From Allobosea sp. (lineage in GTDB: Bacteria > Pseudomonadota > Alphaproteobacteria > Rhizobiales > Beijerinckiaceae): a DNA stretch of 64,000 nucleotides. This document shows, one piece after another, positions 33,989 to 43,343 of this stretch. The stretch covers positions 1 through 64,000 of the forward strand of contig JAAEQB010000075.1 of the NCBI GenBank assembly GCA_024231975.1, read 5' to 3'. Position 1 is the stretch's first letter. Every line of letters starts with the position of its first letter. Under the pieces are notes generated by a model. That model saw nothing but the letters and a program-made list of their open reading frames with translations, searched no databases and was not told the origin of the DNA. The translations under genes were made by a program, and so were the position numbers.

Positions 33989-35422
33989 ATGTACCTCACG
34001 ACCGACAGTAGAAGGATGCGGTCCGGGGACGATGTCCCCTATCGCCCGGCCACCGAACCAGCCTCTTCGCCCGTCCGCACGGTCACGCTCCTCCAGGTGC
34101 TGGGCTGGCTGCTGCGCGGCTGGCTCTGGATGCTGGTCGCGGCGCTTATCGGCGCGGTTGCGGCGGTTGGCGTCACGCGTCTGCTGACGCCGCGCTTCAC
34201 CGCGACGACGGAGCTGACGATCGCGCCGTCCAACCTGCTGGTCACTCCGAACGACCTCTATGCTGCGAATGTGCAGAGCGACAGCCAGATCCTGGATGTC
34301 GAGAGCAAGATGCGGATGATCTCCTCCGGCAATGTCCTGCGCCGGGTCGTCGACCAGCTCCAGCTGAAGAGCGATCCCGAATTTGCGGGCAAACCGCTGC
34401 TGTTCGGCCTGCTGGGAGCATCCGACCAACAGCGGGCCGGTGGCTCGGACCTCGCTGCCACCCTGGCGAGGCGCATTACCGTCGCCCGGCAGGAGCGCTC
34501 CTATGTCGTCTCCCTCTCGGTCTGGGCGAGCGATGCGGCGCTGGCGGCCCGGCTGGCGAACGCCGTGGCCGAGACTTTCCGCGACGAGGTCGTGCGGGCC
34601 GATGCGGAGCGGGTGGGGCGTGCGGCGCGGGGGCTGACGGCCCGGCTTGGCGAGATCAAGGCCGCCGCGACCGAGGCGGAGGACCGGGTCGAAGCCTTCC
34701 GCCGCGACCATGGCCTGCAACAGAACGCCTCGAGGCAGCCGCTCAGCGCCGAAGCCCTGGAGCGGATGAGCGGCAAGCTGACCGACGCCAAGGCCCGGCT
34801 CGCCGAGGCGGAGGCGCGCTACGACGAAGTCTCGCGCGCGCTCTCCCAGCATGGCGTGCAGGGCGGCGGCGTCCAGTCGCAGACCCTGGCCGGTCTGCTC
34901 GCTGACGAGGCGGCCCTGCGCCGGCAGGTCGCGGTGCTCTCCAAGACCCTGGGCCCGCGCCATCCCTCGCTGGTGAGCGTGCTGACCGAGGCCGATGCGC
35001 TGGCCAAGGCGATCAAGGCCGAGGCCGAGCGTCTCAGGCGCACGGCCCGGATCGAGGTCGATCAGGCCCGGAAGGCGCTCGACGCGCTGAGCGGCGAGAC
35101 GCGACTGCTGCGCGGCAGCGTCTCGGTCGACGATCAGGCGCAGGTGAAGTTACGCGAGCTTGAGCGCGAGGCGGCCGCCAAGACCGCGCTTTACCAGACC
35201 TTCCTGACCCGGGCGGGCGAAGCCGCCCAGCGCCAGCAGATCGACGCGACCGATGTCCGCGTGATCACGGCCGCGACTGCCCCGGCGCGCGCGAGCTGGC
35301 CACCTCGCCCGATCGTCGCGGCGGCGGCCGGTCTGGCGCTCGGCCTGCTGCTCGCGGCGGGCGCGCTCCTGGGGCGCGGCTATCTCGACGAAGCCCGGAT
35401 CGGCAGGAGTGCAGCGCCATGA
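33989..35422 (+). CDS. Wzz/GumC-type polysaccharide chain-length protein
   Basis: 477 residues. N-terminal membrane helix about residues 45-65 (WLWMLVAALIGAVAAVGVT), the Wzz-type start of the periplasmic part (LLTPRFTATTELTIAPSN), a long coiled coil (about 190-390), and a second helix near the C-terminus (AAAAGLALGLLLAAGALLG). There is no Walker A, so a tyrosine-kinase part is missing from this polypeptide. It sets chain length and assists export with Wzy-type polymerases. Start at the ATG at 33989 after GAGGCAGGT; a GTG at 33959 is less likely. Confidence 0.85.
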   Translation: MYLTTDSRRMRSGDDVPYRPATEPASSPVRTVTLLQVLGWLLRGWLWMLVAALIGAVAAVGVTRLLTPRFTATTELTIAPSNLLVTPNDLYAANVQSDSQILDVESKMRMISSGNVLRRVVDQLQLKSDPEFAGKPLLFGLLGASDQQRAGGSDLAATLARRITVARQERSYVVSLSVWASDAALAARLANAVAETFRDEVVRADAERVGRAARGLTARLGEIKAAATEAEDRVEAFRRDHGLQQNASRQPLSAEALERMSGKLTDAKARLAEAEARYDEVSRALSQHGVQGGGVQSQTLAGLLADEAALRRQVAVLSKTLGPRHPSLVSVLTEADALAKAIKAEAERLRRTARIEVDQARKALDALSGETRLLRGSVSVDDQAQVKLRELEREAAAKTALYQTFLTRAGEAAQRQQIDATDVRVITAATAPARASWPPRPIVAAAAGLALGLLLAAGALLGRGYLDEARIGRSAAP

Positions 35423-36744
35423 CACAGGCAATCGAGAGGCGCAGGAACTCGACCGCCGGCACCCTGGGGGCGCTGCTCTTCACGGCGACGCTGCTGTTCT
35501 ACCTGGTCACGCTGACGCCGTTCATCGACCTCTCCGCGGCCGGCGCGAGCGATGCCGCGACGGCCAAGTCGAACACGATCAACCAGGTCATCTATCTCGG
35601 TCTGACTGCGGCGCTGTGGCTGACCGTCTTCAAATCGCCGGCGCGCCATCTGGTGGCGCGGCCGCGCGGCCTCCTGATCGCATTGCTGCTCTGGTTCGCG
35701 ATCGCCTCGGCATTCTCGGCGCAGCCGGATCTGGCGCTCAAGCGCGTCTTCCTGGCGACGCTGACGATCGTGAACGGCAGCATATTTCTGTTGCTGCCGC
35801 GCTCCGAACGCCAGTTCGCCGGCATGCTCGCATTCTGCTGCCTCGGCGCTCTCGGGCTCGCCTATGCCGGCGTCGCGCTGATGCCGCAGCTGGCGATCCA
35901 CCAGGCCAGCGAAGTCCGCGAGCCGATGAATGCCGGGTTCTGGCGCGGCCACTTCGCCCACAAGAACGTCGCGGCCGCGGCGATGGTGATCATCAGCTTC
36001 GCCGGGCTCTATCTGTTCGGCACCGGCCGGCGGCTGCTCGGCGCGACGATAGTGCTGCTGGCGCTCGTCTTCCTGACTCGCACCGGCGGAAAGTCGGCCG
36101 CGATGGCGCTGCCCGGCATCCTTGCCGTCGCCTGGGTCTTCGAGCGCTGGCGCGCCGTCCGCACCCCGATGGTCGTGCTGGGCATCGCCGCGGTCAACAT
36201 CCTGACGATCGGCTGCTCGGTCTCGCCGGCCATGCGCGAGCTGGTCGCCCAGCTCGGCATCGATCCCAGCTTCACCAATCGCACCGACATCTGGAAGATC
36301 GGCGCCGGCGCCGCCATGGACAATCCGCTGACCGGCTACGGCTTCCAGCTGTTCTGGCAGACAGATGCGATGGTCCACAAGGGCGGAGCCGCGGCGAGCT
36401 GGGCCTTCGCCGCCTTCAACGGCCACAACGCCTATCTCGACATGGCGATCACCACGGGCCTTCCGGGCCTTGCGCTGACGCTGGTGCTGCTGGTCTGGCT
36501 GCCGCTGCGCGACATCGCCCGGGCCGAGGCGACGGCGAACGATCCTGCCCTGACGCGCTTCTTCGTGCGGATCTGGCTCTACGGAATCCTGGTCGCCTGC
36601 GTCGAGAGCCTGTTCTTCCAGTCGGGCAGCCTGATCTGGTTCATGCTGGTCGTCGCGATCTTCGGCTTGCATCTCCAGGCCAATGCGCACGAGATTCGCG
36701 AGCCGGCCCAGCATCGTCGCCGCGTGGAGCCGGCCCATGCGTAG
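35419..36744 (+). CDS. O-antigen polymerase/ligase-like protein (Wzy/WaaL type)
   Basis: 441 residues with about 11-12 membrane helices and the polymerase/ligase signature GFWRGHFAHKNVAAAAM followed by the periplasmic loop ending FNGHNAYLD. Such proteins polymerise lipid-linked repeats or transfer chains. With an adjacent Wzz-like gene and a flippase, polymerase is more likely than a lipid A ligase. ATG overlaps the chain-length stop by four bases. Confidence 0.8.
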   Translation: MTQAIERRRNSTAGTLGALLFTATLLFYLVTLTPFIDLSAAGASDAATAKSNTINQVIYLGLTAALWLTVFKSPARHLVARPRGLLIALLLWFAIASAFSAQPDLALKRVFLATLTIVNGSIFLLLPRSERQFAGMLAFCCLGALGLAYAGVALMPQLAIHQASEVREPMNAGFWRGHFAHKNVAAAAMVIISFAGLYLFGTGRRLLGATIVLLALVFLTRTGGKSAAMALPGILAVAWVFERWRAVRTPMVVLGIAAVNILTIGCSVSPAMRELVAQLGIDPSFTNRTDIWKIGAGAAMDNPLTGYGFQLFWQTDAMVHKGGAAASWAFAAFNGHNAYLDMAITTGLPGLALTLVLLVWLPLRDIARAEATANDPALTRFFVRIWLYGILVACVESLFFQSGSLIWFMLVVAIFGLHLQANAHEIREPAQHRRRVEPAHA

Positions 36745-37552
36745 CGCTTTCACGCTGCCGTTCCAGCCGGAGCGCATCGCTTGCCTGCCGGCGCTGATCG
36801 ATCGCTTCGCCGGTCGCCTGGAGAACCGGCTGCTGCGAGCCGCGCCCTGGCAGCTCATGCAGGTGCCGACCCGGGAGCCGATCGTCTCGTTCACCTTCGA
36901 CGACGTGCCTGTATCCGCCCTCGACAAGGGCGCCGCGATCCTCGAAGCGGACGGCGTACGCGGCACCTTCTACATTTCAGGGGGCCTCGCCGGGCGGATC
37001 GAGCCGGGCCGCACGCTGATCGACCAGGCGGGCTGCCGGGAGCTTGCCGCCCGCGGCCACGAGATCGGCTGCCATAGCCATGCGCACCGCGACCTGCGCC
37101 ATGTCGACGCCGAGGCCCTGGTCGAGGATCTCGCCCGCAATGCCCGCTATCTCGACGCGATCGATCCCAGGTCGGGCCGGCGCAATTTCGCCTATCCCTA
37201 CAACAGCGGCTCCTTCGGAACGCGGTCGATCCTGGCTGACACCTTCCGTAGCTGCCGGGCGGGCGGGGAGGGGATCAATCGTGGCCCGACGGACCCGAGC
37301 TTCCTGCGCGCGGTCGAGATCAGGCAGCCGCAGCGCCACGTGCTCGGGTTGGCGCGCTGGATCGACGCCGTGGTCGCCAATCCCGGCTGGCTAATCTTCT
37401 TCACCCACGACATCGCGCCGCGGCCGACGCCCCATGGCTGCACGGCACCCGGCTTCCGGCTGCTGGTCGGTTATGCGCTCGCGCGCCGCTGCCGTGTCCT
37501 GACCGTCGATGCCGCGCTCGACCGCATGGGCTTGCGGGAGCAGGCGACATGA
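36737..37552 (+). CDS. Polysaccharide deacetylase (NodB-type)
   Basis: 271 residues. NodB homology domain: TFDDVPVSALDKG (Asp55-Asp56), CHSHAHRDL (His113 and His117 as metal ligands) and FAYPYNSGSFG, with a conserved ending IFFTHDI. It removes N- or O-acetyl groups from a saccharide. No signal peptide is visible, so cytoplasmic action on a precursor is more likely than wall modification. Start at the ATG at 36737, overlapping the polymerase stop by eight bases. Confidence 0.85.
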   Translation: MRSAFTLPFQPERIACLPALIDRFAGRLENRLLRAAPWQLMQVPTREPIVSFTFDDVPVSALDKGAAILEADGVRGTFYISGGLAGRIEPGRTLIDQAGCRELAARGHEIGCHSHAHRDLRHVDAEALVEDLARNARYLDAIDPRSGRRNFAYPYNSGSFGTRSILADTFRSCRAGGEGINRGPTDPSFLRAVEIRQPQRHVLGLARWIDAVVANPGWLIFFTHDIAPRPTPHGCTAPGFRLLVGYALARRCRVLTVDAALDRMGLREQAT

Positions 37553-38775
37553 CAAGCTCCCCGCGGCTGCTCGCCATCAACAACTACTTCTATCGCCGCG
37601 GCGGCGCCGAGAGCGTCTTCCTCGACCAGATCGACCTGTTCGCGGCGGCGGGCTGGGAGGTCGTGCCCTTCGCGATGCGGCATCCCGCCAATCTGCCGAG
37701 CGCCTGGTCTGACTATTTCGTCTCCGAGATCGAATATGGCGAGCCGGGAGGGCCGCTCACCAAGATCGGGCGGGCCGCCAAGGTGATCTATTCGCTGGAA
37801 GCGCGTCGGAAGATCCGGGCATTGATCGGGCGGGTGCCGCCGACCGTGGCGCATGCCCACAATGTCTATCACCACATCTCGCCGTCGATCTTCGGTGCCC
37901 TCAAGGCTGAGGGCGTGCCGCTGGTGATGACGGCGCATGATCTCAAGGTCGCGTGCCCGGCCTATAAGATGCTGAGCCAGGGCCGTGTTTGCGAGCGTTG
38001 CCAAAGCGGGCGCATCCACAACGTCCTGCTTCGGCGCTGCGTCAAGGACTCGGCGGTGGTGAGCGGGCTCGTCCTGCTGGAGACGCTGGTCCACCGCAGC
38101 TTCGGCCTCTATCGCGACACGATCGACCGCCTGATCGCGCCGAGCCGCTTCTACCGCGACAAGCTCATCGAATGGGGCTGGGACGCGGGCCGCATCGCCT
38201 ACCTCCCGAATTGCATCGACACGCGCCAGTATTCGCCGGCCGCGCATGAAGGCGACTACGTCGTCTATGCGGGCCGGCTCGCGCCGGAAAAGGGACTGGC
38301 GACGCTGGTGCGCGCCGCAGCGCTGGCGCGCCAGCGCCTGGTCCTGGCCGGCAGCGGCCCAGAGGAGTCCGCCTTGCGCCGTCTTGCCGGGGAGGTCGAC
38401 GCCGATGTCGCCTTCACCGGCCATCTCGACAAGCCGGCGCTGCAACGGCTGATCGGCGAGGCTCGGGCGCTCATCCTGCCGTCAGAATGGTACGAGAACG
38501 CGCCGATCAGCGTCCTCGAAGCCTATGCGCTCGGGCGTCCGGTCATCGGCACGCGGATCGGCGGCATTCCGGAGCTCATCCTTGATGGTGAGACCGGCGC
38601 TCTGGTCGAGCCCGGCAATGCCGCGATGCTGGCCGAGGCGCTCGCCACCTTCGCGAGCATTTCCCCGAGCGTACGCGCCGGTTTCGGCGCTGCCGGCCGC
38701 AACTGGGTCGCCTGGGAGTTTTCGCCCGACCGCTACCGCGACCGCACCATGGCTCTCTACGAGGCGCTGCGCTGA
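37549..38775 (+). CDS. Family 4 glycosyltransferase
   Basis: 408 residues with GT-B fold. N-terminal NNYFYRRGGAESVFLDQIDL and VAHAHNVYHH, C-terminal nucleotide-sugar site YAGRLAPEKGLATLV and the EX7E segment PSEWYENAPISVLEAYALGR. A Cys-rich loop (residues about 135-165, VACPAYKMLS, CERC, CVKD) is unusual and may bind metal. The gene overlaps its neighbours by one to four bases, so it is part of a tightly coupled operon. Confidence 0.88.
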   Translation: MTSSPRLLAINNYFYRRGGAESVFLDQIDLFAAAGWEVVPFAMRHPANLPSAWSDYFVSEIEYGEPGGPLTKIGRAAKVIYSLEARRKIRALIGRVPPTVAHAHNVYHHISPSIFGALKAEGVPLVMTAHDLKVACPAYKMLSQGRVCERCQSGRIHNVLLRRCVKDSAVVSGLVLLETLVHRSFGLYRDTIDRLIAPSRFYRDKLIEWGWDAGRIAYLPNCIDTRQYSPAAHEGDYVVYAGRLAPEKGLATLVRAAALARQRLVLAGSGPEESALRRLAGEVDADVAFTGHLDKPALQRLIGEARALILPSEWYENAPISVLEAYALGRPVIGTRIGGIPELILDGETGALVEPGNAAMLAEALATFASISPSVRAGFGAAGRNWVAWEFSPDRYRDRTMALYEALR

Positions 38776-39989
38776 TGTACACGCTGATACCACCCATCGG
38801 CGCGAAGCCGCCCGAACGCAGCGTGATCTTCATCGGCCTGCGCGGTGTGCCCGAGATCCAAGGCGGGGTCGAGACCCATGTCGCTGCGATCTCGGCGCGG
38901 CTGGCGGGGCGCGGCTGGCGGGTCGAGGTGCTCGGCCGGGCGCCCTATCTGCCGTCGCGACGGCCCTATGCCTGGAAGGGGGTCACCGTCACGCCGGTCT
39001 GGGCGCCGCGCTCGCGCAGCTTCGAGGCGCTGGCGCATACGGCGCTTGGCCTGATCGTCGCGGCCGGGCGCAATCCGGACCTCGTCCACATCCATGCGAT
39101 CGGGCCAGCCCTGTTGACCCCGCTCGCGCGCCTGCTCGGCCTGCATGTCGTGGTGACGCATCACGGCTTCGACTATGAGCGCCAGAAATGGGGACGCTTG
39201 GCCAAATCCGTCCTGCGGATTGGCGAGGCGCTGGGCATGCTGTTCTCACACGCCAATATCGGCGTGTCGAAGGGGATCGTCGACAGCGTCCGCCGCAGGT
39301 TCAGCGTCGGCGCGACCTTCATCCCGAACGGCGTCGAGAATCCGTTCCCGCAGCAGGATGCGTCCTATCTCGCCCAGATCGAGGTCACCCCGCGCCGCTA
39401 TGTGCTGAGCGTCGGCCGGATCGTCGAGGAGAAGCGGCATCTCGACCTGATCCGGGCCTTCGCGCGGCTGGACAACCCCGCGCTCAAGCTCGTCATCGCC
39501 GGCACGGCCGATCATGCCGGGCGCTATCAACGCGCCGTCGAAGCGGCCGCCGCGACGACGCCCGGCGTGGTGCTGGCCGGCTTCCAGCGCGGCGAGGCGC
39601 TGTCCCAGCTCTACCGGCATGCCGGGCTGTTCGTCCTCCCGTCAAGCCATGAAGGGATGCCGATGGTGCTGCTGGAAGCGCTGAGCTACGGCGCGCCCTG
39701 CCTCGCCAGCGACATCGACGCCAATCTCGCGCTCGACCTTGGGCCGGGCAGCTATTTTCCGCTCGGCGACGTCGATGCGCTCGTGGGGGCGATGCAAGTG
39801 AAGCTCGCCGCGCCCAATCCGGCCGAGGGTGCGGAGCGTGCCGCCCGGGTGCTCGATTCCTTTGGCTGGGGCGCGATCGTCGACCGCACCACTGACGTCT
39901 ACGAGAGCGCGTTGCTCGGCTGGAAAGTGGGCAAGGCCCGCCATGGCGGAGCCGGCTTCCGGCCGCGCATCGAGTTCGGAGGCCGATGA
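38775..39989 (+). CDS. Family 4 glycosyltransferase
   Basis: 404 residues, GT-B fold. RGVPEIQGGVETHVAAISAR at the N-terminus, VHIHAIGPALLTPLARLLG, the sugar-nucleotide site SVGRIVEEKRHLDLIRAFAR and the EX7E region PSSHEGMPMVLLEALSYGAP. RGVPxxxGGVE is typical of enzymes that transfer rhamnose- or mannose-like residues in exopolysaccharide clusters; the exact donor is not resolvable. The ATG overlaps the preceding stop by one base. Confidence 0.88.
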   Translation: MYTLIPPIGAKPPERSVIFIGLRGVPEIQGGVETHVAAISARLAGRGWRVEVLGRAPYLPSRRPYAWKGVTVTPVWAPRSRSFEALAHTALGLIVAAGRNPDLVHIHAIGPALLTPLARLLGLHVVVTHHGFDYERQKWGRLAKSVLRIGEALGMLFSHANIGVSKGIVDSVRRRFSVGATFIPNGVENPFPQQDASYLAQIEVTPRRYVLSVGRIVEEKRHLDLIRAFARLDNPALKLVIAGTADHAGRYQRAVEAAAATTPGVVLAGFQRGEALSQLYRHAGLFVLPSSHEGMPMVLLEALSYGAPCLASDIDANLALDLGPGSYFPLGDVDALVGAMQVKLAAPNPAEGAERAARVLDSFGWGAIVDRTTDVYESALLGWKVGKARHGGAGFRPRIEFGGR

Positions 39990-40894
39990 TGCTGCCTGCC
40001 CTGCGCAATCTCGAAATGACGATCCTCGGCCTCGGCTTCCTCGGCCTCGCCTGGGGCAAGAGCAGGCTGGGCGGCTACACCACGCCGAACGGCGTGGCGA
40101 AAGCCGACGAGGAGGGCAAGATCGCCTATCTCCTCGACATCTTCGCCGCGCTGCGCCGTTTCATGCCGCCGCAATTCGACCTGCGCGGACGCGACGTGCT
40201 GGAGCTGAGCCCCGGCTCCTCACGCGGCAACGGCGTGCTTTTCCTGGCGCTCGGTGCGCGCTCCTATCATGCCATCGACGTCTTCGATCTCGCGGGCGAC
40301 GAGGACCCGGCTTTCTACGGCAGGCTGCTGGACCGCTTTCCTGAGGGCCGCAGGGCCGACCGGGAGCGGGCCCGGGCGATCGCCGGCGCGCCCGGTGCGC
40401 GCGAGTTCGGCTATGCTGTCGGGCGGGACTTCGACATCCACCGGCTCGCCGGCCAGCGCAGCTTCGACCTGATCGTCAGCTGCGCTGCCTTCGAGCACTA
40501 TGACGATCCCGCACAGGCGATCGCAGGCCTGACGCAGGTCGCCCGGCCGGGCTGCGTCAGCGTCCACATCATCGACCTGCAGACGCATTCGCGCTGGATC
40601 CGCGAGCACGACCCGAACAACATCTATCGCTATTCCGAGCGGCTCTATCGCCTCTTCCGCTTCCCCGGCCAGCCCAACCGGCGCCGTCCCGCCGATTATG
40701 TCGGCAGCTTCGCGGCCGAAGGCTGGAGCGATGTCCGCTTCGTGCCGTCGCGGACCATCGATCCTGTATTGGGCGAGGCCTCGCTGCAGGGCCTCGCCGC
40801 GCCCTTCGCCGGGCGGGACGACATGAGAATCCTCGATGGCGCCCTGACAGCCCGCTATCCCGGGCCGGGCGGCGACTGGGGGCTGGCGTCATGA
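39986..40894 (+). CDS. Class I SAM-dependent methyltransferase-like protein
   Basis: 302 residues. A Rossmann-type fold is suggested by VLELSPGSSRGNGVLFLALG (motif I), YHAIDVFDL (motif II) and FDLIVSCAAFEHYDDP (motif IV region). The SPGSSRG loop departs from the usual GxGxG, so cofactor use needs caution. Within the operon it probably O-methylates a sugar of the polymer. RBS GGAGG lies just before a double ATG; the first overlaps the preceding stop. Confidence 0.75.
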   Translation: MMLPALRNLEMTILGLGFLGLAWGKSRLGGYTTPNGVAKADEEGKIAYLLDIFAALRRFMPPQFDLRGRDVLELSPGSSRGNGVLFLALGARSYHAIDVFDLAGDEDPAFYGRLLDRFPEGRRADRERARAIAGAPGAREFGYAVGRDFDIHRLAGQRSFDLIVSCAAFEHYDDPAQAIAGLTQVARPGCVSVHIIDLQTHSRWIREHDPNNIYRYSERLYRLFRFPGQPNRRRPADYVGSFAAEGWSDVRFVPSRTIDPVLGEASLQGLAAPFAGRDDMRILDGALTARYPGPGGDWGLAS

Positions 40895-42123
40895 CCAGCC
40901 GCCGCTCCGTTCTTGGCGGCCTCACCGGCATCGCGACGCTGGCTGCCTACGGGGTGCTACCCGCCGCAAGCGAGCCCGGCGGCGACATCCCCCTGTTCCG
41001 CCGCGGTATTGGCGTCTCGCATGCGCTGGGCTGGGCCGAGGTTGCAGCCGACGGCTCCTATGGCGAGGCGCCGTTCTCGGGGCCGCGCTTCCGCTTCGAC
41101 CAGGCCCAGCGGCAGGCGATCCGGGCCGCGGGCTTCGATTTCGTGCGGCTGGCCGTCGATGTCGGGCCTTTCCTGGCGTTCACCGGGGTGGCACGCGACA
41201 AGCTCGACGAGCTCCTGCTCGGCACGGTCCGGGACCTCATCGATGCCGATCTCGGGGTGATCGTCGACCTGCATCCGAGCGCGATGAATCCGGCCTACCG
41301 GCCGGCCGCGCTGACCGCGGGCGTCGGGACGCCGAATTTCCAGGCTGTGCTCGGCTTGCTGCAGCGACTGGCCGAGCAGCTGGAACAGCTCAGGCGGGGC
41401 AGGGCAGCGAGGCTCGCCTTGGAGCTGATGAACGAACCAGAGCTGCCGCAGACGGCCTGGCAACCCATGCTCGAAGCCGCCTACCGGGCGGCGCGCAACG
41501 GCTCGGCGACGCTGCCGCTGGTGCTGGGCGGCGGAGCGATGAATGCCGCGGCGACACTCACCGCGTTCGACATGCGCCCATTCGCTGGGGATGCCCGCCT
41601 GATCTACACCTATCACGACTATTCGCCCTGGCAGTTCACCCATCAGGGCGTGCGCGGAAACCCCGCTTATGCGCTAGATGCGATCGCCTATCCGGCCCCG
41701 ACCTCGGCAGCGGCGATGATGGCCGCGACCCGGCGGCGTACCATCAACCTCGGGCTCGACGGCGCGGCATTGGAGCAGGCGGAGCAGGCGAAGCGGACGC
41801 TCGCGCGCTATGCCGGTTTTGATCGCTCCGACCTCGAACGGACCTTCCGGCAAGTGAGCGCCTGGCGCAGCGCGCAGCGCCTGCCGGCCCATGCCATCCT
41901 GCTTGGCGAGTTCGGGGTGCACAGGACGCCTTATCTGGAGACGCCCGAGGGCGCGGCGGCGCGCGAGCGCTGGCTGCGCGACATGCGCGAGCTCGCCGAG
42001 GCGCATGGCTTCGCCTGGGCTTGCTGGACCTATGCCGGAGCGGGTGGGTTCGCGCTCGCGCAGGACGAGGCCGGCCCGGGCTTCGACGCAGCGACCCGCC
42101 GCGCGCTGAGGCTGCTGCCATGA
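40891..42123 (+). CDS. Glycoside hydrolase family 5 (cellulase-like)
   Basis: 410 residues with a Tat-like signal (TSRRSVLGGLTGIATLAAYG). TIM-barrel GH5 marks are VRLAVDVGPF, VIVDLHPS, acid/base Glu182 in LELMNEPELP, IYTYHDYSPWQFT and nucleophile Glu340 in LLGEFGVHRTP. It cleaves a beta-glucan or beta-mannan-like chain, and inside an exopolysaccharide operon it likely trims, releases or processes the polymer in the periplasm. Overlaps both neighbours by four bases. Confidence 0.85.
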   Translation: MTSRRSVLGGLTGIATLAAYGVLPAASEPGGDIPLFRRGIGVSHALGWAEVAADGSYGEAPFSGPRFRFDQAQRQAIRAAGFDFVRLAVDVGPFLAFTGVARDKLDELLLGTVRDLIDADLGVIVDLHPSAMNPAYRPAALTAGVGTPNFQAVLGLLQRLAEQLEQLRRGRAARLALELMNEPELPQTAWQPMLEAAYRAARNGSATLPLVLGGGAMNAAATLTAFDMRPFAGDARLIYTYHDYSPWQFTHQGVRGNPAYALDAIAYPAPTSAAAMMAATRRRTINLGLDGAALEQAEQAKRTLARYAGFDRSDLERTFRQVSAWRSAQRLPAHAILLGEFGVHRTPYLETPEGAAARERWLRDMRELAEAHGFAWACWTYAGAGGFALAQDEAGPGFDAATRRALRLLP

Positions 42124-43331
42124 ACCCCGCCATGCGCCGCCAGCGTTATGCCCATCTCGACGCGCTGCGGGCGGTCGCGGCGCTCGCCGTGATGGTCGAG
42201 CACCTGTTCGGCGACCTGCTCCGGCAGGCTCCTGCGGCGACGGGGCCGATGAGCACACTTGCCCGGTCAGCCGTTGAAAACCTCAGTCTCGGCCGGTTCG
42301 GCGTGGTGCTGTTCTTCCTGATCAGTGGCTTCGTCGTGCCCTTCAGCATCCGCGGCGAGCGCCCGCTCCGGCATTTTGCGATCTCGCGCCTGTTCCGGCT
42401 CTATCCCGCGTTCTGGCTGGCGCTGGCGGTGCTGGCGGCGATGGCCTGGCTCTCCGGCGGCATGCCAAGGGCCGTGGCCGTATTGGCCAACCTGACGATG
42501 GCGCCGCCGCTGTTCGGCCAGCCCTGGCTTTCGCCGATCCACTGGACCCTGTTCGTCGAGCTCTTGTTCTATGGCCTCGTCGCGCTGCTGTTCGCGGCGG
42601 GAGCGCTGCGCCAGGTCGGCATCCTGCTGGCCTTGAGCCTTGCCCTGATCGCCGCGACGGTGCTGCCCGTGCAACTGCGCATGCATGGGATCGCCAGCCT
42701 GCCGATCCAGTATCTCGGCCTGCATCTGTCCTTCCTGATCCTCGGCCTGCTGCTGCGGCTCTGGCTGGTCGAAGGGAGGCGGGGAGCGTGGCTCGCGGCA
42801 CTGGTTCTCGTGCTCGCGCAGCTCGCCGGGGTATCGTCGGTCGCGCAGTTCTCGCTGACGCGTGGCGATAATTTCGTGATGGAGGGGCTGAGGCCGGTCC
42901 TGGCCGCCTACCTGCTCGCCTTGGTCGTCTTCCTCGCCGCGCTCAGGCTGGAGCGGCCGCACTCCCATCTGCTCGCGCGGATCGGGCTGACCAGCTATTC
43001 GATGTACCTGTTCCACGGGATGGTGAACGCGCTGGTCTATCGCGTCCTGCCCCTGACCGGCGAGTTCGGCGACCTCGCCGTCATGCTGGCTTGCACCGGC
43101 CTGACCCTGGCGCTGTCCTGGCTCGTCTATCGGGTGGTCGAGCGCCCGATGATCGCGCTCGGACGCCGGATCGCGTCGCGCAGCACTTCGCTCGCCGTCG
43201 CGGCCGCTCCGGAACACCGGGCCGGCGACAGGCTGGTCGCCGCCGTGCTCGGCACGGCGATCGCCGCCGTCACGTTGAGCTGGTTCGCGCTGCTCGGCTA
43301 TGTCGGTTGGAGTATCGCCGAAGCGTTATGA
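42120..43331 (+). CDS. Acyltransferase 3 family membrane protein (OafA/YrhL type)
   Basis: 403 residues, about 10 membrane helices. N-terminal signature RYAHLDALRAVAALAVMVEH contains the family Arg-x10-His; FFLISGFVVPFSI follows, and the C-terminal part has YSMYLFHGMV. These enzymes O-acetylate surface sugars, with an acyl donor from the cytoplasm. ATG at 42120 overlaps the GH5 stop; the earlier open frame is shadow. It closes the exopolysaccharide operon. Confidence 0.88.
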   Translation: MNPAMRRQRYAHLDALRAVAALAVMVEHLFGDLLRQAPAATGPMSTLARSAVENLSLGRFGVVLFFLISGFVVPFSIRGERPLRHFAISRLFRLYPAFWLALAVLAAMAWLSGGMPRAVAVLANLTMAPPLFGQPWLSPIHWTLFVELLFYGLVALLFAAGALRQVGILLALSLALIAATVLPVQLRMHGIASLPIQYLGLHLSFLILGLLLRLWLVEGRRGAWLAALVLVLAQLAGVSSVAQFSLTRGDNFVMEGLRPVLAAYLLALVVFLAALRLERPHSHLLARIGLTSYSMYLFHGMVNALVYRVLPLTGEFGDLAVMLACTGLTLALSWLVYRVVERPMIALGRRIASRSTSLAVAAAPEHRAGDRLVAAVLGTAIAAVTLSWFALLGYVGWSIAEAL

Positions 43332-43343
43332 CATGCAGGATGG

